The translations under genes and the position numbers were made by a program. 64,000 nt of DNA from Siderastrea radians (Eukaryota > Cnidaria > Anthozoa > Scleractinia > Rhizangiidae): contig OZ024896.1 in assembly GCA_964017195.1 (NCBI GenBank), positions 6,883,442 to 6,947,441 of the forward strand, in the 5' to 3' direction. The notes below the pieces were generated by a model. That model ran no database searches. It was not told where the DNA came from and worked only from the letters and a program-made list of their open reading frames with translations. Within the stretch, counting starts at the first letter, position 1; every line of letters begins with the position of its first letter. Of the stretch, positions 60,520 to 64,000 are shown piece by piece.

Positions 60520-60957
60520 TTGAAAATGATTTTGCCGCGGTTGACAATGATTTTGCCGTGACGAAAATGATTTTGCCGTGGTTAAAATGATTTTGCCGTG
60601 ACGAAAATGATTTTGCCGTGGCCAAAATAATTTTGCCGTGACGAAAATGATTTTGCCGTGACGAAAATGATTTTGCCGTGGCCAAAATGATTTTGCCGTG
60701 ACGAAAATGATTTTGCCGTGGCCAAAATGATTTTGCCGTGACAAAAATGATTTTGCCGTGGAATGATTTTGCCGTGGCCAAAATGATTTTGCCGTGACGA
60801 AAATGATTTTGCCGTGGCCAAAATGATTTTGCCGCGGTTGAAAATGATTTTGCCGTGACGAAAATGATTTTGCCGTGGCCAAAATGATTTTGCCGTGACG
60901 AAAATGATTTTGCCGTGGCCAAAATGATTTTGCCGTGACGAAAAAGATTTTGCCGTG
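60520..60957. repeat. 20-bp tandem array, minus orientation
   Basis: About 21 units of the complement (GATTTTGCCGTG[AC/GC]...) of the array at 56829-57199, with the same truncated unit near 60758. Confidence 0.9.
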
Positions 60958-60974
60958 ACAGTTGTGGGCCACCG

Positions 60975-62259
60975 TACAACCACAGTACCAAAGTGCAAAT
61001 GTAAGTGATCAAGTCTTACAGGTATTTTAAATGAATTAAGGTGTCAGTTTCTAAGAAAAGTGGTGCTGCGTAGGTGGGGAGGTGAAACACAAAAAGTTGG
61101 ATTTATAAACTGATTTGATACAGTAAATTGGCCAGTGTAAAGAACTGAATTCACAAGCTGGTATTGAGTATTAGCCGTATTCGCTCTGACAAAGGCCTAA
61201 CTCTTGAAGCAATCCATCGGCTTTTTAATTTCTTTACAGTGGCCAACTCCCCTTATCAACTCAGATGATATGGTTGATAAATCCATATCCTCGAATATTT
61301 TACTTAAAACATATAATGTTCTTGCTGATAAAAAAGAGGTTCCAGCTGAAGTTACAAACTATACATGAAAAGATGTATTACCTGGGTGAGTCTTTATATT
61401 AATTATGCATTTAACCACTTTGATACTGTTTTGTCGTAAACAAAGAGCAATCATCAATAGAACTTGAGTCAGAAAATGTGTGCATAATTATTGTATGGGG
61501 TGGTGCTGAAATTTTACCGATAGTTTACTGAAACGGGAATATTTTACCAGTCGCATTCTCATAGAACTAAATTGGTCGCGACCACTGGCAAATATAAAGA
61601 AACACTCGGAAGAATCATACCTCGATTTAAATTTCTAGTCTTCAGTAGTAAACAATTGACCTTGATGTTTTTTTCTTTCCTCTGCAAAACACGCTGTCAT
61701 CCGCTTCATTCTTGCGGATACGACGACAAGGATATTCCATCAGAAACGTCCATGAATGCTATGATATACTTTGCTTTGAAAATTTTCTTCTCTCTCCACT
61801 GTAGTGAGGCAAAGAGTATCAGGCATTTCAAACTAAATTTCAAACTAAGCAAAACACGTTTACCGTTCGATTTCACCACGTGCGAATTCCACAGGCCTTG
61901 CGAAATGACTTGTCTGTAATTCACATACGGTGGAATTTTACTCCCGAGATTACCAATATTTGCATTTAGAAAACTCAACAACTGAAGAATAAGCATCCAA
62001 TTACCTTTCCCTTGGGGATATGTAATAGATTTACCTGATCCTTACCCTCCTCCCTTCAGGCAAATGCTCACTTTAGCCCCCATTTACACGGCCTTCTCAT
62101 TCAGATGATGGTTTCTCCACACCCCCCCCCCCCCCGGGAGGGGAAGGCACATTGGATTTCAAGTGACGGGGAGGTGCGGATGGGGACGTAATTTAATTCC
62201 AAAAACTCCATCAGGTTTGAAGCGAAAACTAAAAATTCATGGACCAAAATGAAACCCCC
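60975..62259. other. Host intergenic DNA
   Basis: No gene or repeat recognised apart from a poly-C run near 62122. Confidence 0.4.
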
Positions 62260-62680
62260 AAAAATCCCACATTGAATTTTGGAGGCTTACAAGTACCCAG
62301 AAGGGATTAAATGGCAAATACGAATGTAACAGTCCTTTTTGAATGGTCGTATTTGTTCCTTTATTTATCATACGATCGCAATAAACTTTCCCAGATGACT
62401 TGATGTTGTCATTCTTGCAAACTACCCGAAAAAATACTTGCCAAAATTTTGTCACCCAAAAAAATCCCGAAATCGTGAATTTCAACCCTTACCCCCCCCA
62501 AAAAATCCTTTCCAACTCCCCGTCACTAGCGTGAAATCCGGAGTACCCCCCCGGCTCCACACCTCAAAGCTATGCCAAGATTAAGAAGATTTTTCTGTGG
62601 TGCTAAGTGCTTGTTTATTTTATGGTCTTGTCTGACGTAATCCTTTTTTACGTCTTGCATTTTGATATTCACCAGATAAA
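62260..62680 (+). repeat. Segmental duplicate of 1070-1401 plus 2738-2825
   Basis: It continues without the insertion seen in the first copy, giving the empty-site version (GTGGTGCTAAGTGC). Confidence 0.7.
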
Positions 62681-62944
62681 GAGACAGATACAACAAGAAA
62701 GACCAAACAAAATTAGTTATTATGACAACATTGAAAGGAAACGAGTCAAGAATTGCTTCAAGCGATGCATTCAAGAGTTGCAGCATTTACAGACGTTTGT
62801 GTGGCTGGGTGGTAACCCTTGTCACACAGTCCTATAAACACTTGTAAATTTAACGCTTCTTCCTCATTCAACTCTTAACGAAATCTTTGTTTTAAAAATG
62901 TACAAAATATTGGCTTTTAGTATTGATTGTGAATATTCTTGGAA

Positions 62945-63348
62945 GCCATAGGGTAAACCAGATAACTTGGATCCAATCCAGTGCTGAGTGGTCGAGTTTT
63001 GATTGGACGAGCACCAAAATACAGGGTTGGTATCTTTGTACAGACCAAAGTTATCTTCGGAATACACACCTCCGCTTCTGCCATCAAACTGACAGCCTGT
63101 TGAAGAGCTTAAATATAGCTGTCGATATGCCACGTATCTATTTGCCATGTTCCTGCAGTGCATCCTTGACACTCAATTCCCCGTATGTTAACAAATTCAT
63201 ATGTGCGACACTGTTCTACTCAATGCTCAAACAAATCGTGGCCTTCCAACTTTGCGCGTGCGTAGTCGGTGTACACAAGAAGATCGTCTGGGAAGTTACA
63301 AGTGGCTCTTTCAAAGTGGGTCGATTCGTCAGCAATGGACTGCATTCG
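62945..63348 (-). pseudogene. Fibrinogen-like exon fragment of the gene family
   Basis: Minus strand, homologous to the C-terminal part of exon 2. STGCQFDG, a DNFGLY block and NSTTQHWIGSKL match the intact gene. The usual stop after SKLP is lost and the frame reads on. Upstream parts are frame-shifted, and homology ends abruptly at the GACTGCATTCGGG equivalent (about 63348). Beyond it lies the 3' flank of the next copy. No PAN or EGF exon is attached. Confidence 0.7.
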
Positions 63349-63633
63349 GGAAAAGACAATGGCCTCTTTTGAAAGTGGTTATATTCCAGAGAACGTTGTA
63401 ACCCTGTAGCATGCTGTACAAAGTGGTGCTTCCTTTATTCAATTGACAGCTACTAGGCAGTAATTTCCTGTGGTACTTTTCATCTTGCTTTACAAAGAGC
63501 GTCTAACTTTTGAGTCTGTGGAAGAGCATTGCATTCTATAGGTGCTACAAACTCTCCAAACGAATTCTTTGAAGTGTTAAAACTGCTTTATAAATGGGAG
63601 ACACACGTGACGCTTTGTAACTAAAACTGCGTC

Positions 63634-64000
63634 TTAAGGAACCTTGCTTCCAATCCACTGTTGAGCTGTAGAGTTCAGATTTGCAGTGCATCGAAATGCA
63701 GAGTTTACATATCCATAAAGACCAAAGTCCTGTTCCACAAATACACCGTTCCTACCATGAAACTGACAAACGGCATTTGTAGAGCTAAGGTAGCTGTTGA
63801 TATGCGACGCCTTCCGTTGCAGTGCATTCCTGGCAGTCAATTCCCCATATGTTAAGATATTCATATGTGCGACACTGCTCTATCCAATAACCAAACAGAT
63901 CGTGGTCTTCCACCTTTGTTCGTGCGTAGTCGGTGTGCACGAGACCATCATCCGGGAAGTTGCAAGTGACTCTTAAATGGGTTAATACGTCAGCAATTGA
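63634..64000 (-). pseudogene. Fourth family copy, frameshifted and cut by the window end
   Basis: Minus strand from the window edge to the stop at 63634 (ending IGSKVP). Compared with copy 1 it lacks 11 nt (CACGTTCCTGC) near 63820, shifting the frame inside the fibrinogen-like region. The 5' part lies outside the window. Confidence 0.65.

Larger units (their letters stand above)
56814..60974. mobile_element. Penelope-like retroelement relic with inverted LTR-like arms
   Basis: The left arm (56814 to about 57560) and right arm (about 59955 to 60974) are inverted copies. Both start CGGTGGCCCACAACTGT, then a 20-bp tandem array, AAGGTAAATATATTTTGTA, the GCTTAGCTCTAACTAG block and the 3' end of a reverse transcriptase frame. 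The core carries minus-strand reverse transcriptase pieces. Inverted pseudo-LTRs are known in Penelope-like elements. TA lies at both outer ends, so an alternative is a TA-targeting DNA element carrying a retroelement fragment. Confidence 0.6.

Overview
The window looks like nuclear DNA of an anthozoan cnidarian, probably a stony coral or close relative. The host part is AT-rich and gene-poor, crowded with transposons and foldback repeats. It holds a tandem family of secreted PAN/apple + EGF + fibrinogen-like genes of a type common in corals and anemones. One member looks intact (43884-45184, two exons, minus strand). Three others are broken or cut off (3032-4297, 62945-63348, 63634-64000).

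The centrepiece is a 22.8-kb Polinton/Maverick (adintovirus-like) element at 8242-31077. It is bounded by a 6-bp target duplication TGTTTA and by 254-bp terminal inverted repeats that look identical. It carries the full hallmark set: protein-primed family B DNA polymerase, retrovirus-like integrase with a C-terminal chromodomain, double-jelly-roll major capsid candidate, adenovirus-type cysteine protease and FtsK/HerA-type packaging ATPase. It also carries three related jelly-roll/penton candidates, a parvovirus-type phospholipase A2 protein and a set of tiny Arg-rich virion/core proteins. None of the core genes shows a disabling mutation, so the copy is probably young and possibly still functional.

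Polinton layout: left repeat with promoter-like sites and two CArG boxes, then penton-like gene 1 (8590). Three divergent promoter regions follow or flank later blocks (10608-10864, 12601-12809, 26298-26538). They drive minus-strand accessory genes (tandem zinc-finger protein, SLOG-domain protein plus a small ORF, and an acidic/basic regulator pair) and plus-strand genes. A tightly packed plus-strand block runs from 12810 to 24545: GRF zinc-finger protein, unknown protein, integrase, penton-like 2 and 3, small basic proteins, major capsid, protease, a tRNA-like gene, ATPase, Gly-rich protein, membrane protein, more small basic proteins, PLA2. Polymerase (26539-30705) closes the element. Unusual features are a tRNA-like gene with A/B boxes and a pol III terminator, a recurrent QRGG motif likely to be the protease maturation site, a SLOG protein with an odd motif order, and a nearly constant 37-44 nt distance from TATA box to start codon.

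Host remainder: 31915-43017 is a CACTA/EnSpm-like element (CACTG ends, 3-bp ATT duplication) filled with nested minisatellites and MITEs and no recognisable transposase. 46768-52684 is another inverted-repeat-bounded composite holding a 2.1-kb foldback and a decayed Penelope-like reverse transcriptase. 54586-55050 is a tRNA-derived SINE split by a MITE. 56814-60974 is a Penelope-like relic flanked by inverted arrays of a 20-bp repeat. The remaining stretches show nothing I can name.
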